Positions 23,801 to 35,190 of a stretch of DNA of 64,000 nt are shown here, one piece after another. The stretch's first letter is position 1; each line of letters opens with the position of its first letter. The notes beneath the pieces are model-generated. The model was not told the DNA's origin. It worked only from the letters and a program-made list of their open reading frames with translations, and made no database searches. Source of the DNA: Wuchereria bancrofti. Its lineage: Eukaryota; Nematoda; Chromadorea; Rhabditida; Onchocercidae. Made by a program: the position numbers and the translations under genes. Where the stretch lies: the NCBI GenBank assembly GCA_005281725.1, contig SSBO01000001.1:5750399-5814398 (forward strand), given 5' to 3'.

Positions 23801-23803
23801 CAT
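17887..23803 (-). CDS. TTC27: tetratricopeptide repeat protein 27
   Basis: Sixteen exons chain in phase: 23803-23650, 23558-23365, 23209-23073, 22887-22725, 22571-22359, 21985-21737, 21537-21388, 21192-21076, 20763-20572, 20330-20211, 20029-19853, 19442-19260, 18879-18793, 18677-18564, 18410-18303, 18030-17887. The product is 833 residues, close to the usual 840 or so of TTC27. Diagnostic stretches are GKRTRFQEKFIPQLIV, RRVERA, YWCLLGDILHEP, FNFGCCAWKLEKWEEAAKAY with AWNNLAAVYERL (a TPR), and LDLDRQYKDDAVIKAL. TTC27 is a TPR scaffold, linked in other species to assembly of spliceosomal and polymerase complexes. ATG lies 3 nt after a TTTTCAG acceptor (23807-23808), fitting SL trans-splicing. 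The first intron (23559-23649) is the least certain: its sequence stays open and resembles the family, so a longer first exon with another join is possible. Confidence 0.92.
21301..22342 (-). repeat. related sequence in two TTC27 introns
   Basis: 21301-21386 and 22201-22290 share AAGTCGTT, AGATTTGATT, a GTAATRTTCA core and AAATTATCYAAATCTAAAA; a third, partial copy is at 22301-22342 (GTCTAAATCTGAAACTTAGC). Both introns carry it next to the donor of the preceding exon. This may be a small interspersed element or an intron duplication. Confidence 0.6.
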
Positions 23804-23808
23804 TTCCT

Positions 23809-24422
23809 GAAAACAGCACGGTTTCATCCTGAACTTTCTCACGTAACATCTGATACTTTGAATTTCTAGCTGCTCAACACGTCCGAATCTCGAAACGAAA
23901 ATACAGGGGAAGAAGTTTTGAGTCAGTTCGCCACATGGGCGTTGTTCTGGGATAACAAGGATAGTTTTCAATGTTTGAAGAAAAGGACTCTTGATAGACC
24001 TGGAGTTTGTAAATCTCGCTGAGAAATACTGCATAATAATGACTTGTTTCTCATGATATCTCATTTGAGAAGTTCTACTATTAATATTTTATTACTTTTT
24101 TCTGCTCCACAAAATACAAAAAAAAAATTTCGTCATTTCTGTTCCATCTTATATGAGTGTGTATGCATGTTTATTTTGTTATTATACACAGATTTTTGTC
24201 ATTGCGTATGTTAAGGCATAACTTTCTTTAAAATATACTTTATATCCTTGGCAATTTCTCTTCTGTTTAATGTTTTTCTGAGTTAAAATCGTTGTTTATT
24301 AATTTATACGAAAGGGAAACTGAAGATGTATGATGAGAGGAAAACAAATTTGTATAGTTTTTTTAGGTGTAATAAGAAAAGCGAATAAAACATAATAAGG
24401 AAAGCAAATAAAACAACGGTTA
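23809..24422. promoter_or_regulatory. divergent promoter region TTC27 / TBP
   Basis: About 610 bp separate the two start codons, which point away from each other, so both promoters must lie here. A TTTTTTTAG acceptor at about 24358-24366 would serve spliced-leader addition to TBP. I see no clear TATA box. Confidence 0.55.
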
Positions 24423-26321
24423 ATGGATCATTTTGGAAGTCCATCGCAGTCGGCATCGGTGATAACATCGCTTGGTGGTCAAATACCAAGCAGTGGTCAT
24501 ACTATTGGTCCAGCATCAATACTTACTGGATCAGGGCCTAGTTCTATCTTAGGCTCAGCCAATATTATGAGCGGTCCATCGGTAACGCTTGGACCAGGAT
24601 CAGTAGTGATAGGAGGTGGATCAACATCTAGTCTCAGTAATGTTGGCTGTTCCGGACCTAGTTCAATGCTTGCTAATGTTGGTCCAAGCTCTGTGCTTGG
24701 CGGTAGCATGTTGGGGCAACATGGCGGACCAGGTTAGTTGTACATACAAAAATGAAATAAATCGCTTCATCATTGATGAAATTTTCAAACCCAGTTTTAT
24801 GCTTAAGCTGCTGAAATTACTACTTTACTTGTTCTCGTTTTGCAAATGTTTCGCATTAGACTTATTCCAGGATCAGTATTGAATAGCCAAGGTGGTCCAG
24901 GCTCACTGCTGAGCTATAGCGGTGAACGAGGTGGACCTTCGAGCGTTATAAATGTTGGTGGAAATCCCGGATCAGTTTTTCAGGTAGATCTTTATTGAAA
25001 AAAAATGAAAATAATTCATATCAAACGTAAGAAAATTACCATCACCAGCCGTGTTTCAGGACATGAATCCGGCTTCGGTAGGTCCTGGAAATCTTGCAGT
25101 ACCGATGACGCCCCTTGCTGGTGATCATTTTCAACCAGCATCAAATATTCCTATGGTTTCAACAAATCCACCACAAACGCCTGGATCACAGTTAATTGAC
25201 ATCCCATCGCCAGCGCTTCAAAATATAGTGTCTACTGTTAACTTAGGTGAGAGTCTAAAGTTAGGGAAGATTTTCAAATTTTCGAAAAGTTATTTTTTGA
25301 AATTTCAATTATAGGTGTGCCGCTGGATTTGAAAAAAATAGCACTGCACGCTAGAAATGCGGAATATAATCCAAAACGTTTTGCTGCTGTTATAATGCGT
25401 ATTCGTGAACCTCGCACAACTGCTCTTATATTTTCATCAGGAAAAATGGTTTGTACAGGAGCAAAATCTGAGGAATCAAGCAGGTATGTGGTAACTGCAA
25501 AACAATACTTTGCCTCATTGCAATATGGTATGTTTTTCTTGCTGAATTGAAGCAATAGTCCTTCATATAACACTACTCGCTTTATTAACTTGCATTTGAA
25601 TTTCAGACTTGCCGCACGGAAATATGCTAGGATAGTACAAAAGCTCGGTTTCAACGCAAAATTTACTGAATTCAAAGTTAGTTAACCATGATAAATGAGG
25701 CGTGAAACAAGTTTGATAAAGCAGATAAAAAGGATTTTCAGATATGAACTAATGTGAAACATCTGTGATTCCTATTTAGCGGCACCTGATTCTATGATTT
25801 GATTTATAAAGTATTGGAAGGTACTGACCATTTTCATACTTGTTTCAGGTTCAGAATATGGTTGGTTCGTGTGATGTGCGTTTTCCTATACAGCTAGAAG
25901 GCCTATGTTTAACACACACTCAATTCTCTACATATGAGCCAGAGCTCTTTCCCGGATTGATTTATCGGATGGTGAAGCCACGAGTAGTATTGCTTATTTT
26001 TGTTAGTGGGAAGGTAAGTATAAAATTTGTTTAATACAAAAAGTTAAATTTATTTATTGAAAATATGAACCAAAAAAAAAAGGTTTATTGAACTGTTGGT
26101 AATTTGTTTTGGTATATTTTATAAAGCCATATTATTTTGCCGTTAAAATAAAACGATTACTGCGTAACAAGAAGTTTGTCATTTTTTTAAAACATATTAT
26201 TTCGCCTAATTATAAAATTTCTTGTTTCTCCCAGGTTGTTATAACGGGCGCTAAGTATAAAAAAGATATCGACGATGCATTCAATCAAATTTATCCGATC
26301 TTGAAAGGCTTCAAGAAATAG
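24423..26321 (+). CDS. TBP: TATA-box binding protein (TBP)
   Basis: Seven exons in phase: 24423-24732, 24871-24983, 25060-25246, 25315-25483, 25607-25676, 25849-26013, 26235-26321, about 366 residues. The first two and a half exons code for a Gly/Ser/Pro-rich N-terminal domain with repeated GPSS, GPGS and GSVL motifs instead of the polyglutamine tract of vertebrates. The core of about 180 residues has the two saddle repeats: repeat 1 with [26 protein letters not shown] and [19 protein letters not shown]; repeat 2 with [28 protein letters not shown] and [16 protein letters not shown]. It ends [13 protein letters not shown], as in other TBPs. It binds promoter DNA in TFIID and in the polymerase I and III initiation factors. 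It is divergent from TTC27 and convergent with MRPL4. Confidence 0.97.
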
Positions 26322-27412
26322 AACGGAAGGCTTCTTTCGTTATTATTAATGGTGATAGTAGTTTCGAATATGTGCTTTCAGTTTTAAGGTTAAATGTATT
26401 ATGCTTTCAGTTGAGCTGAAAGAATCCGCGAAGAAATACTGGACGGTGTATCCCTCAAGGCTAGAGTAGACAATTTTCCCGAATTTCAATTTAATCAAAT
26501 ATGAAATTTCCTATCATACATTTTCAAGCGAATTTTAACAGCCGTGTTAAAGGGGAAAAGTGAAAATGCGGTAGTGATATGATTGAGCTTCGATTCCCTG
26601 TAAGTGGAGATGATATTGTTAAGTTAAAAGAAAGTAGCATTTGATCCAGAAGTTAGATAGTTAGTTTAATTTTATCTAAATACCTCTGTCAACATTTCTT
26701 CGCTGACTTTGAAATTTTCCAGGAGCTGACAAATAACCATTGTGATACTTGATGTTGTTCTCCTTTGTTCATATAATAATCATATGCCTGCATTCTTATT
26801 TAATTTATACAATACTGTTCACCCATATAGACACAGCTTTGAAACGGACTGATCAAGCAGTCTGTTCTGATATGTTGTAGTAGGATCAGGTCCATATCGA
26901 TAGCTTTATTAGACAATTATTTTTCTAAGGACCTGCATATGCATTTCAAGGTTGAATTTGTTGCTCTCCAAAATTGTAAGATCCGTTCGTTCTTTTTGAT
27001 TAAATGTACAAGTGCGTATGTTTTAGAAATTTGCTTTGGGCACATAATACTAAAATAGATTTGGTCTATGAAAATCGTCTTTACCCTGAGATAGAAAATA
27101 GGGAATGTAATTATGCTACACTAAAAGAACTTCAAAGGAATTCTTCTTTTTCAGTATTATAATACTACATTCATATGTACTGTTCATATTTACTCACAGA
27201 TCATATAACGACTTCCATGTTTCCAAGTGAAATTTAAAGAAAGCTGAAGAAGATCAGTCTGTGGTTGGGAAACTAATAGAAACTTCAACAACGAGAGTCT
27301 GTAAATCATATAGTGTATATTACTAGTTCTTTTATTGAACAGCAAAAACTTCCAAGTACATTTTAATAAATTTTGGGGGTGGGTCCTAATAAAATTGGAA
27401 CTTCAAAATTTG
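26322..27412. other. convergent 3' flanks of TBP and MRPL4; no gene
   Basis: The gap between two convergent stop codons. Only short frames; presumed untranslated regions and spacer. Confidence 0.6.
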
Positions 27413-28837
27413 TCAAATAAATGGCACGTGAATTGGGTCAAGTTTCCCCGCTTCGTTCATGATAATCTTTTTGTAATCCACATAGCGATATTTTCTCTGC
27501 AATGTCTGTGCGCGATTCTTATGAAAAAGTATACGCGATTGAAACAGCTGAAGAGCTGCTAGGGAAAATACCACAGTATCGTGCTTCACTAAACTAAAAC
27601 AGTTTATTCCATAGACTGGCATAACGTTGAATGTTGGTATTTCATCGCATACCTTTGCCATATTCTCAGGTACCTGAATATCAACAACAGTTCAGTTTAT
27701 CGCACTGTGAAGAAATAATAGAATACCATGTCTATTATATAATTTCGTACTACTAGCTAGTCTGTATTATTGCAGTATTTTTGGCTTTGTTTTACCTCGA
27801 ATAATCTTGAATTCTGCGACAAACACTGTTATTATACGTAGTGGATGAGAACAATTAGAATAAAATGACAGTATGTCAGCTAAAGAATTTAAAAGAGAAT
27901 TTGTTTACTTCGGAACTGTTGTTGATAAATAATACTGAATAACCCCAATTTCTGGAATCAGCGAGGTCGTGCATAAATTGGGCATCAGCAGTCGGCAAGC
28001 TAGCGAAATCGTCAACAATTACCAAGTCGTTTTGCGCATGTTTAATTGTCACTGCAATGCATAAGCCTTCCAATCTGATTGCATCTGGCAGAACATAAAA
28101 CCATGTCTTAGGTCCACGTATTCCATTTGCAAAACTAAAAGCAGTGCTTCAGGAGGATGTTAAAGACCCTGCTAACTGAAATATCGACACAGTGCATATT
28201 TCTGAAGATTTATAAGTATATTGATTGAAAAGTTCTACTTAAACAGATCCCAAGAACGAACCCGCCCAAACGAAAATGGGGAGATCTGATTGAACCGGCA
28301 TGGTGTCGACCGGTTTTCTTCTGCGGCCATGGCTTATGACCACCACCTGGCATTTCTTTCTTAGATAGTTGCTTCGTGATTGCTAAATTTCGGTAATTCT
28401 CTTGCCAAGTAATATTACGGTGCAGCAAATCAATTCTTGGCATGGTTCGGAATATATTTGGATGTAAACTGATTAAATCCATTCGAGATTCCTAGAAATC
28501 ATAAGGTCCAGAAAACCGATACATCATACAACAGTAATTAAAAATGACTCGCTCCAATCCATTCAAAACAAATTCCAGACCGAAGGAGCAGTCCCAATTT
28601 GACCTAAAGTTAATATTCGAAATTATGACTTTAAAATTGGACCTCTTTCCTTGCCAGTGTTGTGACCCATGCTTGAGGAATTTCGAGGAAGGGATTATTT
28701 CTGTCGACCTTCCATAAGGCTAGTTCTTCCGAGGTTGTTGGGATCTCCGAAGCATTCTGGGAAAAGCCCAGCACACTGCGACGCAGTGGATTTCTTCCAG
28801 ACAAAGAAAGAACCCGAACCAACTGCGCTGATGACAT
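27413..28837 (-). CDS. MRPL4: mitochondrial ribosomal protein uL4m (MRPL4)
   Basis: Four exons in phase: 28837-28643, 28491-28262, 28134-27909, 27673-27413, 303 residues. The uL4 signature is clear: [16 protein letters not shown] opening (here [19 protein letters not shown]), then [30 protein letters not shown], and in later exons [10 protein letters not shown] and [13 protein letters not shown]. It is a component of the large mitoribosomal subunit lining the exit tunnel. The N-terminus ([20 protein letters not shown]) is basic and hydroxylated, as for mitochondrial import. The exon 1 donor is the unusual GTCCAAT; phase supports it. A TTATTTCAG acceptor at 28869-28870, about 30 nt before the ATG, suggests trans-splicing. 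NOC4 lies 660 bp upstream on the same strand. Confidence 0.93.
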
Positions 28838-28870
28838 GAAGTAACTGATGATGATGATATATGAATACCT

Positions 28871-29497
28871 GAAATAAACCAATCCCATTTGAAAAAAAAA
28901 AAAGGAACTAACCTTACAGGCAGTGTAAAGGTCAAAGAACCCACATTTTCGAAAATAAATGTTAAGTTCATGCGCTGAATCTATCATAAACTGACTCCAT
29001 TAGTTCAAATCAAAATTTCGGTATTAGTGAAAGTATGAACTGAGATTATTCACTTTTCACTATTCAGCATTCGTAATGAATAGGTTTAACTATTCAGCAC
29101 TCGTAAATCAAAATAATTGTAAGATATCATTAAGAAAATTACTCTGACTTTCTATTTCCACTTCTACACATGCTGAAAAACGATAGCACATCTGCAATTT
29201 TCTTGTTGATGGAAAATGGTTAAAGTTCAAAACTTCGATATTCATCATTCCCGTATAAATGAAAACGAAAAAGTGGCAAGAGAAAAAACAGAAGAAACAA
29301 TCAAATTTATTGAGAAAATAAGCCAAAAGTAACAAAAAGAAACAAAACAGTCAAAACATTCACTTGCAGTAACTCTATTGAGTTGTGCTGGCTAACAATA
29401 ACTTGAACTTATAATGTAATGAAATATGAAAGGAAGTTCTCGATGATATTGAAGGCCTTTCCTGATGGATGGCCCATGATATTAAACAAAAAAGGAA
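28871..29497. other. spacer between NOC4 and MRPL4
   Basis: About 630 bp with no coding exon. Both neighbours are on the minus strand, so this is the NOC4 3' flank and the MRPL4 upstream region. Confidence 0.55.
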
Positions 29498-32432
29498 TTA
29501 AACAGAATTCTGTATCTTGAAATCACTGCTAAAAAGATGAACCGGTGGTTCTTTGTCATTAATTGCAATCACATTGTTACAACCTTTTGTATTCCTAAAT
29601 AGTTTCGGTCGTTTTTTAACTGGATGATCATTTTTTTGAGAGCCGTCATCTGAAGATTCTGGGTCCTAAATTTTCAATGATCACATCATGAAAAATACTG
29701 TCAATTTCACAGCACACTTCAACAGTTTAAAAACGAATTATTTACTATGGTTTGCGTACTTAAATGCATTACTCACTGCTTACAGTATAAAAAACGAAGA
29801 CAACTTTTCTGAAATGTGACTAGAAGTACAATATTTTCAGCTGACTTTCAATATTCCCTTTTAAATCAATCTTTTAAAACAACAATAACCTCGTTTCTTC
29901 GGAATTTTTCCTTCTCCTTGTATTTCAGTGGTTCACTTCCAAATCTTCTGGACAATAATTCCGCAAAATACTGTCCGTCACTCTTCCAGCGCACAAACGA
30001 CTCCATCCTCTGCATCCCTCTGTCAACGAAATTTGCTCTTTTCGCTATATCTATAAACCAGTGTCGCTGCAACGCCTGCAGAAATGAATGAATAAGCAAA
30101 TTTTAATGGGAAAATTCAGCAAGTCAAAAAGATTGACATATCAATTTCATTTCTGCATAGTTCCTCGATATTTGATTATAAAGACTAAGGTGCATCAAGA
30201 TGTAGCAAAACCTTGATTTCCCATAGTGAACTTTCGATAGCTCCACACTTTTGTAAATCCATTTGTTTTTCGTTATAAGGATCATCAGAAAATGTTTCTG
30301 TAAAAAAGAAGAAAAAGAATTTTTGGATACTGTTAAAATCGGAGGTCGGAGATTCCTAACATATATATATATTTGCCTAGAAACGACTAAATATTGCTCA
30401 TATGCTCATGCAGAAGCAATAAATAAAAATCAGACACCTGGATTATCCCTATGCATCAGAAATTCCACATCCTTGTGTCGTGTTATCAAATTTCCTATTA
30501 AAGCAAACAGAGGTTCCTGGCATGACATAGGAGCTAAAAGAGTTAGCCAAGACAAACGCTTCACAAACGCAGCGACAATGTATATAGGAAGGTGTCTGGA
30601 AATTCGTATGAGCATAAAAACATTTTCAAATATCAGTAATGACAACCTAATAAAAAAAAAATAGTAAAATGACAATCAGATAGTGGAAATGATAAGAAAA
30701 ACGAAATAACTTACGACGATGAGAGAAAAGTATCCAGAAGTGTGAAAAACTTTCCTCGATAAGTCAGGTAACATACAGATGGTGTTATTAACTCGTAAGC
30801 ATATTGGTAAAAATTTGGGAATTCACTGAAAATTATTGAAATTTAAATATAAAATCTAAATTAAGAAACTTTCTCACTTGAAAAAACTAGCAATTGGTGT
30901 AGTTTTCTCGAATTTTATAACATGAAAAAGAAATATTAAAGTCTTAAAAAAATATTGAAGTGTAATAGTAACTGAGTAGCTAAGGTGACTAACGCATATA
31001 AAAGATTTTGTAAGAAATCAAAAAAAAAGAAAAAAAACTTTACAAACTTACAAGTTATATTTGACAATCAATTTGAAAATGCCAGCCAGAGAAAGTATCG
31101 CAAAAACTTCGCCCATTTTGAAAACACGCAATAAAAAATCGCCAATAAGAAATGGCTCTCTGAATGAATCGAGCACATGCTCGTTCAAATATGGTACCAA
31201 CTTTTTCAACAAAAGTTTGGGAAGCTTGAAAAAATCAAATCTACCACATAAAATCAATAATTAGCTTATACTCTCTCTCTACTCAATCTAATTTCTCTTG
31301 GATTTTTTTTAAGAATGGATTTTTAAGAATTTGATTCAATATTTGCACAGGAATGTACTTTCTGAAAAATTGAAAGTGTTGAGATTCCTAGATGAATAAA
31401 ATAACAACTCTCCTATACCTTATGTTTCACTAACAGCAGCCAAGCTTCTTGATAGTATCGTTTCGCTTTTCCGACTTTCCAGTGCCTACTTATAACATTG
31501 GCTGAAATTTAGGACTCTAAGATTTAAAACACAAATCTATTCTGGGAAAAACAAGAGGACTCAACTTCAAAATATTACCTTTTGTTTCGTAAAAAGCAGT
31601 ATGCAGCTTTTTGGACGGAAGAGGAAGAAAGTGCAAGAAATGGTACATGTTCCAAAACTGCACTTCTTCATGTAAATCCTGGAAAATTATAAAGATTAAC
31701 TATTGAAAATAAATATGAAATATTGAAGGTAAATAACGAACTTACAGGTATTTTAGAGATGGTTTCCTTTAAAACCAAGACGTACAAATCTTTGTGTCGA
31801 AAGAAGCTGGAATCCAGCTCTCTTAATCTTTTCGGACTGATTTTTTCTGTGCTGGACAACAAGTCTACGAATCCCTAAAAACGACACAATAGCGTAAAGA
31901 AAATAATTAGCTTTTAGGGAATTTCTTAAAGTTGGGAAATTAAGACTACAACTGATCTAAATACTTACGGAAAGTGCATAATTTAGAGACTTGGCTATGA
32001 CACGCTTGCCTGCTTTATCGACAGAAAATGCTTTAATTTTCATTAACTCCTCAGCCAAATCCTGCAAATATTCTCGCACTAGTTCACTTTTTATCTTAAG
32101 AATAAGCAACTCGATTTTTGCGCTTCGCTTTGTATGCAAATAAATGATTAAATTAGACCTCCACACTGAAATACAAAGTAGTTCAATCGGTAGGCTTAAG
32201 AAGATTTAATCCAGACATTACTTCTGGGTTACGCCTTGTTGCTGCTCACAGAAGACAGTAGAAAATTGTGTCCCTACTACAATAATATCAACATAGTCCA
32301 AACTATTCAGAATTAAAATTAAACAACGAAAATAAAAATCAAGACCGATGGATAACAGTAAAGAGTTATTACCTCTGGTAAGAAGATAGCAAACTTTTCC
32401 TTCCAAATTTCTGCATCGCTTCCGCACTCCAT
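29498..32432 (-). CDS. NOC4L: nucleolar complex protein 4 homolog (NOC4)
   Basis: Exons, 5' to 3': 32432-about 32373, an unresolved second exon near 32280-32222, 32165-31969, 31874-31746, 31678-31579, 31501-31419, 31240-31052, 30825-30715, 30595-30438, 30297-30212, 30075-29890, 29665-29498. The conserved CBF/MAK21-type C-terminal half is clear: GEVFAILSLAGIFKLI, FPNFYQYAYELITPSV, YRGKFFTLLDTFLSSS, LPIYIVAAFVKRLSWLTLLAP, IESSLWEIKALQRHW. It acts with NOP14 in the nucleolus in making the 40S subunit. All joins from 31240 downward close in phase. The 31419/31240 join leaves a one- or two-base phase conflict, and the second exon could not be placed in phase, so the N-terminal quarter is approximate. 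The last exon is a non-conserved basic tail. Confidence 0.88.
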
Positions 32433-32988
32433 TTCACACTCTCTTAGTATTACGGCAGGTCTGTTGTTCTGGAAAGTTGTTTAATTGGAAAGCTGCCGTA
32501 CAAACATTTATCATTGTACGTGGATGAATGCAAAAGTTGCCCTCAAGTACACCTTAAGCAAAAGAATTAGTAATCCGGACAATGGAACTTCCGTTTTCAT
32601 ACTTTAAATAACAGTTTCCATGAATCGACCGGAGAGATAGAACAAATAAGTAAAATCCGAGAGGTTCGCGAAAACTTCCCCTGCAACAAAACACAATGGA
32701 TTGATGATTTGATGTTGTAGCCTTTTGCTCCTTGGTGGACGTTTATCAGCAGATGTCATCGTCACACAGAGAGAAAGGTCTTACTTGGTCTTGTTCGTTC
32801 CCCTTCTCGTTTATACGGTGGTTTATTTTTATTAGGTGCCTTGTAGGGAACTGGTTGAGCGGTACTGTCCGCAGCTGTTTTCTACTTTTTTGAACAATAT
32901 ATTCAGCTTATTGATATCCCCGCATTATGTACCTCACTTTCATATTTCTCCTACTTTACTTTTCCCTTAATACTTCATCTTGTTGTTA
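32433..32988. promoter_or_regulatory. divergent promoter region NOC4 / WDR55
   Basis: 556 bp between start codons that point away from each other, so both promoters and 5' leaders lie here. No coding exon and no clear TATA box seen. Confidence 0.5.
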
Positions 32989-35190
32989 ATGTTTAATGAA
33001 TTAGAAATGGAAAAAAACTTCGAGACAAATAAGCCTGTACGTGTTGCGCTTCATCCTTTATCAGGTAACCGATTTGCAATTGGATTCATTGATGGTTTTA
33101 TCAGATTCTGCAGCTTTGATTTATTGGAAACGAAAATTGAGGTTTGGATTGTATGCATTTTTTTTCTATAAGATATGAAATTGTATGTTGCAAAGATGTA
33201 TTCAAGGGAAATTAAATGAACAGGCTGTGATTATATGACATCTAATTATAGAGGCTGTGATTATATGACATCTAATTATATATTTTATATCACAAGTGAT
33301 TTTTTTTTTCAAAATTACTTTTAGGTTTTAGCTTCGAGAAAATTGAAAAAAGCTGTACGAGAACTTTCCTTCTCCAGTGATGGTGAACAGTTGTTTGCAG
33401 TTTGTGAAAATCGAGCACTATGTTTATATAATGTTGAGGCGAATAAAAGGTTAGTAAAATGTGATTAAGCTATACTTAACTGGCGTAATGTTGCGTTCAC
33501 AACTTCCATTGCTTTGTTCTCGAATAGAACGTCCGTCTTAAGATGATGATATACATTGTGTATGTTTTCTCTATATGTGAGAAATATCAGAAGGAAAAGA
33601 AAGAGCAGCTTAAAGTTTTAAAAGACCAAGTGGTTATGAAATGATTAATCGTGCCTACAAATCATTTGGAAAATGAAACTAAGTTCTTGTCATGTTATCT
33701 TATTAAGGATACGGTGCATTCAGAAAAGTCATGACCATAAGGTTAACGCTCTGTTTGTTTTACCAGATGCATCAATGAAATATCAAGTTGTGACAGGCGA
33801 TGAATTTGGTGAAGTAAATTATTTCATATGAGTCATTTTTAAGCTGAATAAAGGTGAAGATGGATGAAGAAGCAGAGGCGGAAACCGATCAGTTTAGCAT
33901 ATATTTTGTCAACTTGCCCTATATTGCATCTTTTAAAAAATGGTTTTTATGAAATGCACCGTTGGGGATATTTTAATGACATGACCTCTTCTTGTTTTTC
34001 ATCCTCTGAGGCCTATATGATTTTTTTGTAAATTTATTATCTTTATTAAATTTTATTTATTTACAGTATCTCTAAGTTTTCTGCTTATTAAGATAAAGTT
34101 ATGGGATTTACGGGCGAAAGAACCATTAGTTAGCTGTTTCAACGAACAGGAAGATGTTATAAATGATTTTGGCATTGTTGGAAATGCTTTATTAGCAGTT
34201 AGCTCTGATGGAACTCTTGGAGCATACGATTTCCGGAAGCAGAAATTACTGGTTAGATCGGAACCAATGCATAGTGAACTTCTGTGTTTAGCTGTCACCC
34301 ATAAGTTTGCATTTCCAATTCTTGCACTTTTTTTATCTATATTTTACTTACCAGATTTTACAATTAAGCTCTTGGACTCAGAGGTTCTACCCGACTTCGA
34401 TAAACTTAATGGAAAAAAATATGTAAATCTATTTACATCTGGTAGTTTTAGCATTTATCAATTTTAGATATTGTTATATTGGAAGTGGTGACAGCTACTT
34501 GGAGGTATTCAAGACAAAAGAATATGGTAATCTGTTGGAAAGAATTAAAACCGATCATCCGTTTGGAGTTGACTCTGTGCAACTTCTTAGACCTGGTGTT
34601 TTGTTAACTGGTTCAAATGAAGATGATCAACTAAGGTTGCTTGTTACATTTCTCCTTTGCATCTAAATCTTTAAGTCATAGAAGTTGTATGCGAAGCATA
34701 ATTCCACAATTTTTGTTTCTCATAAAATTTGGTTCATATTGCGTCTTTTCATTCATGACCCCTTATTTTTACTTCAGTTTTATTATACAATTTTTTTAGG
34801 ATAACTCATTTGAATCCAAATAAAAATTTGGGTAATATTGGTTTGCACATTGGAGGTGTGCAGCAGCTCTCGATTACCCGTGATCGAGAATTCCTTATAA
34901 GTGTGGGTTGGCTAGAATCAACTGTCAAATTTTGGTGTTTTCCGAAGCTGCTAAATAAGATTAGTTGCTTTTTTTCTGATAACTTTTCATTTCCTAAAGG
35001 ACACTTCCTTGTGACATAAAATTTATTTAAAGCTTTCGAAAATTTTTATTCTCCTTTTTTTAAATTAATTTTTAATCTTTTCTGAACTTTTACTCAATTT
35101 TAGATACCGATATTGCAGTCGAGTGATATTTCACTTAAGAAAGTGCCAAAATCATCGAATTTTTTCAGCGATCTCGTTAATGATATGTGA
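32989..35190 (+). CDS. WDR55: WD repeat protein 55
   Basis: Seven exons in phase: 32989-33141, 33325-33449, 33708-33813, 34093-34304, 34468-34635, 34800-35010, 35104-35190, 353 residues. WD repeats run through the whole length: ALHPLSGNRFAIGFIDG, FSSDGEQLFAVCENRALCLYN, VVTGDEFGEIKLWDLR, LLAVSSDGTLGAYDF, YCYIGSGDSYLEVF, and LSITRDREFLISVGWLESTVKFW. The order and the IKLWDLR and GTLGAYDF motifs match WDR55, a nucleolar propeller needed for rRNA processing. The C-terminal exon (SSNFFSDLVND) resembles the FF-containing tail of that family. The introns before exons 3 and 4 both end in ATTAAG. ATG 32989 is the first in frame; 33007 is an alternative. The last join uses a GTGACA donor chosen by phase. 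Confidence 0.9.
33222..33281 (+). repeat. 30-bp tandem duplication in WDR55 intron 1
   Basis: Two adjacent copies of a unit starting AGGCTGTGATTATATGACAT, at 33222 and 33252, identical over about 29 bases. Confidence 0.9.

Noticed and set aside
14663..23803. TTC27-TAF12 operon
   Set aside because: Same strand, but about 1.3 kb apart with no other sign of co-transcription; too weak to claim.
24497..24709. Minus-strand frame opposite TBP exon 1
   Set aside because: Shadow of the repetitive Gly/Ser/Pro coding sequence.
31320..31365. Extra NOC4 exon with frame YIPVQILNQILK
   Set aside because: It has an acceptor-like start, but it duplicates a segment already covered by the next exon and cannot be joined in phase.
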